A stretch of DNA of 62,071 nt from a beta proteobacterium AAP65. GTDB taxonomy: Bacteria > Pseudomonadota > Gammaproteobacteria > Burkholderiales > Burkholderiaceae_C. Location of the stretch: contig LJHW01000032.1 in assembly GCA_001295865.1 (NCBI GenBank), positions 1 to 62,071 on the forward strand, given 5' to 3'. A program made the translations under genes and the position numbers. Below are positions 60,247 through 62,071 of the stretch, one piece after another; positions within the stretch are counted from its first letter, which is position 1, and every line of letters begins with the position of its first letter. The notes under the pieces are model-generated. The model did not search any database. It was given only the letters and a program-made list of their open reading frames with translations, and was not told the DNA's origin.

Positions 60247-62071
60247 ATGCACCCCAGCCCCGAAGGCCCGCCCCCCTTGCGTTTGTGGGGCGTGCCCGAG
60301 GCGCGGGGCGCCGACGGGGCCGTGCTGGTGTTCAGCGCCGAGCGCCGCTGCCAGCTGCTGGCCGTGCTGGCGCTGGCCGGCGGCGCCTGGGTCGAGCGCG
60401 AGCGCCTGGCCGCGCTGTTGTGGCCCGAGCGCAGCGCCACCGACGCCCGCCGCAACCTGCGCAAGGTGGTGCACGACGCCCACGCCCTCACCGAAGCCCA
60501 CCGGCTCGAAGGGCTGGAGGCCCAGCCGCACGCCCTGCGCTGGCCGGTGCGCAGCGACGTGTTGGCCTTCCGCGCCCAGCGCGAGCAGCCGGCCGAACGC
60601 GCCGCCGCCCTGGCCTGGCGCCGCGGCCCGCCGCTGCAAGGCCTGGACGACCCCCACAACGGCGCCTTCACGGATTGGTTGCAAGCCGAACGCACGCGCC
60701 TGGAAGCCGCCTGGCGCGACACCGCGCTGGCCCTCGCCGAAGCGCAGCCCGACGCCAGCGCACGCGCCGCAGTGGCGCGCCGCCTGCTAGAGATCGACCC
60801 GCTGGACGAAGCCGCGCTCACGCTGCTGCTGCAGGCCCAGGCCGCGCTGGGCCACCACGCCGAGCTGCGCGCCGAGTACCAGCGTTATGCCCTGCGGCTG
60901 GCGCAAGAGCTGGGCGTGGAGCCGGCCGCGGCGCTGCGCGCGCTGGTGCACGGTGCGGCGGGCGCCGCGTTGCCGGCCACCGCGCCGCCGCCGGCGGCCG
61001 TGCCGCCATCACCCCCTGATGACGGCTTCATCGGCCGCCGCGCCGAGCTGGCCGCGCTGCAGGCGCTGCTGGCAGAACCCGGCTTGCGCACCCTCACGCT
61101 GATGGGCCCGGGCGGCGTGGGCAAGAGCCGCCTGGCGCAGCAGCTTCTGGTGCGCGTGGCGCCGCGTTTCCCTGGGGCGCGGCACTGGGTCGAGCTGCAA
61201 GACCTGCAGGGCGAAAGCGCCGCGCTGGCGCGCATTGGCGCAGCCCTGGGCGCGGCCCCGCGCGACACCGCCGACCCCGTCCCACTGCTGGCGCAGCTGC
61301 TGCCCGCACAGCCCTGCCTGCTGGTGCTGGACAACGCCGAGCACCTCACCGCTCTGGCCGCCCCGCTGCAGCGCCTGCTGCAGGCCGCGCCGCAGCTCGT
61401 GCTGCTGCTCACCTCGCGCCAGCGCCTGCCCTGGCCTGCCGACAGCCTGCGCCATGCCGTGCAGCCGCTGGCCGGCCTGGCCCTGCCCGATGAAGACAGC
61501 CGCGACCTGGAAGCCGCCAGCAGCTTCGACGCCGTGCGCTTGTTCGAGCGCTGCGCGCTGGCCGTGCAGCGCGATTTCCAGCTGCAGCGCCACCTGGCCG
61601 CGGTGCTGGCCATCGTCGAGGCCGTGGGCGGCTTGCCGCTGGCCATCACCTTGGCCGCGCGCTGGGTGCGCCTGTTGCCGCCCGAGCAGGTGGCCCTGGA
61701 CCTGCAGGGTTCCATCGACCTGCTGGAGCGCGACCCCGCCACCGCCGCGCCGCTGGCGCGCCCCGAACACGCCAGCCTGCGCGCGGTGCTCGACGGCACC
61801 TGGGCCCTGCTGGCGCCGCAAGAGCGCACGGCGCTGGCCGCCTTGTCGGTCTTCCAGGGTGGCTTCACGCCGGCAGCGGCCCGTGCGGTGGCGGGCTGCT
61901 CGCTGCCGCTGCTGAGCTCGCTGGTCGACAAGAGCCTGCTGGCCGTGGACGAAGACGGCCGTTTTGAGCTGCACCCGGTGGTGGCCACCGATGCCGGTGC
62001 GCGGCTGGCGGCGCAGGCTGACAGCGGCGGCCAGCCCGGCGTGGCGCTGGCGTCCATGCGCCAGCGCCACG
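60247..62071 (+). CDS. BTAD-domain transcriptional regulator with NB-ARC ATPase (partial)
   Basis: The reading frame is open from the ATG at 60247 to the right edge (608 codons so far), so the gene is truncated by the window. Residues about 8-80 form a winged-helix-like region (RRCQLLAVLALAGGAWVERERLAALLWPE), about 90-240 a bacterial transcriptional activation domain (TDWLQAERTRLEAAW, RRLLEIDPLDEAALTLLLQ), and from about 258 an ATPase with Walker A GPGGVGKSR, Walker B LLVLDNAEH and GGLPLAITLAAR. This is the SARP/AfsR-like STAND regulator layout, rare in betaproteobacteria. Its inducer and targets are unknown. Confidence 0.88.
   Translation, partial: MHPSPEGPPPLRLWGVPEARGADGAVLVFSAERRCQLLAVLALAGGAWVERERLAALLWPERSATDARRNLRKVVHDAHALTEAHRLEGLEAQPHALRWPVRSDVLAFRAQREQPAERAAALAWRRGPPLQGLDDPHNGAFTDWLQAERTRLEAAWRDTALALAEAQPDASARAAVARRLLEIDPLDEAALTLLLQAQAALGHHAELRAEYQRYALRLAQELGVEPAAALRALVHGAAGAALPATAPPPAAVPPSPPDDGFIGRRAELAALQALLAEPGLRTLTLMGPGGVGKSRLAQQLLVRVAPRFPGARHWVELQDLQGESAALARIGAALGAAPRDTADPVPLLAQLLPAQPCLLVLDNAEHLTALAAPLQRLLQAAPQLVLLLTSRQRLPWPADSLRHAVQPLAGLALPDEDSRDLEAASSFDAVRLFERCALAVQRDFQLQRHLAAVLAIVEAVGGLPLAITLAARWVRLLPPEQVALDLQGSIDLLERDPATAAPLARPEHASLRAVLDGTWALLAPQERTALAALSVFQGGFTPAAARAVAGCSLPLLSSLVDKSLLAVDEDGRFELHPVVATDAGARLAAQADSGGQPGVALASMRQRH

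Noticed and set aside
59178..61019. 613-codon plus-strand frame across the GlcD gene end and the BTAD gene
   Set aside because: It is antisense to the GlcD-type oxidase and out of frame with the BTAD regulator, both of which carry clear motifs.

Overview
The window is a 62 kb piece of a high-GC betaproteobacterial chromosome. The gene content fits the order Burkholderiales, probably the Rubrivivax/Leptothrix/Ideonella neighbourhood: PEP-CTERM/PrsT proteins, a Bug-type TctC receptor, mnmG-rsmG-lysE-parA and parB close together, and many GTG/TTG starts with ATGA overlaps. That placement is an inference from gene content, not from a marker gene. No rRNA, tRNA, CRISPR array, transposase or phage gene was seen. 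Two parS-like sites beside parA/parB suggest the centre of the window (about 34-40 kb) lies near the replication origin.

Layout. 0-6 kb: acyl-CoA ligase, then a leftward run of MaoC hydratase, SDR, PotF-type receptor, ornithine cyclodeaminase-like enzyme and a membrane protein. 6-13.4 kb: NnrU, DUF456, membrane metal-dependent hydrolase, Tat-exported metallo-beta-lactamase-fold protein, DUF4397 lipoprotein, pirin, DUF427 and a putative PD-(D/E)XK-like protein. 13.4-21.7 kb: HDOD protein, a PEP-CTERM surface protein, the PEP-CTERM-system TPR protein PrsT, a periplasmic thioredoxin-like protein, a beta-class GST and a glutaredoxin-like protein without its catalytic cysteine. 21.8-25.3 kb: secreted S33 peptidase with a NatA/NatB-type ABC exporter. 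25.4-30.4 kb: a LuxR-type regulator, a 70-residue double-glycine-leader peptide, an HlyD-type adaptor and a C39-peptidase ABC exporter. This is the most novel-looking cassette. It appears to be controlled through two lux-box-like sites and contains a terminator between peptide and exporter genes. 30.4-32.4 kb: two DUF2892 proteins, a Crp/Fnr regulator with a perfect TGTGA-N6-TCACA site, a cysteine-cluster protein and DUF2061.

32.5-41.7 kb: the origin-proximal block mnmG-rsmG-lysE-parA-GNAT, argC (opposite strand), hydrolase, membrane protein, parB and an MFS transporter. 41.7-46.9 kb: the prkA-yeaH-spoVR stress operon behind a candidate sigma-54 promoter and two leader hairpins. 47-51.4 kb: a two-gene signalling unit, HDOD-GAF-histidine kinase followed by receiver-PAS-GGDEF-EAL. 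51.6-52.5 kb: a second PEP-CTERM protein, also behind a sigma-54-like element. 52.5-60.2 kb: a glyoxylate/2-hydroxyacid cluster (TctC receptor, serine-glyoxylate-type aminotransferase, GntR regulator, giant FAD/Fe-S oxidoreductase, GlcD-type oxidase) with a duplicated palindromic operator at the divergent promoter. 60.2 kb to the end: a BTAD/NB-ARC regulator that runs off the right edge.

Three of the best-supported regulatory readings (two PEP-CTERM genes and prkA) use GG-N10-GC elements typical of sigma-54, in agreement with what is known of these systems in other proteobacteria. All functions are assigned from motifs and recalled family features; no database search was run.
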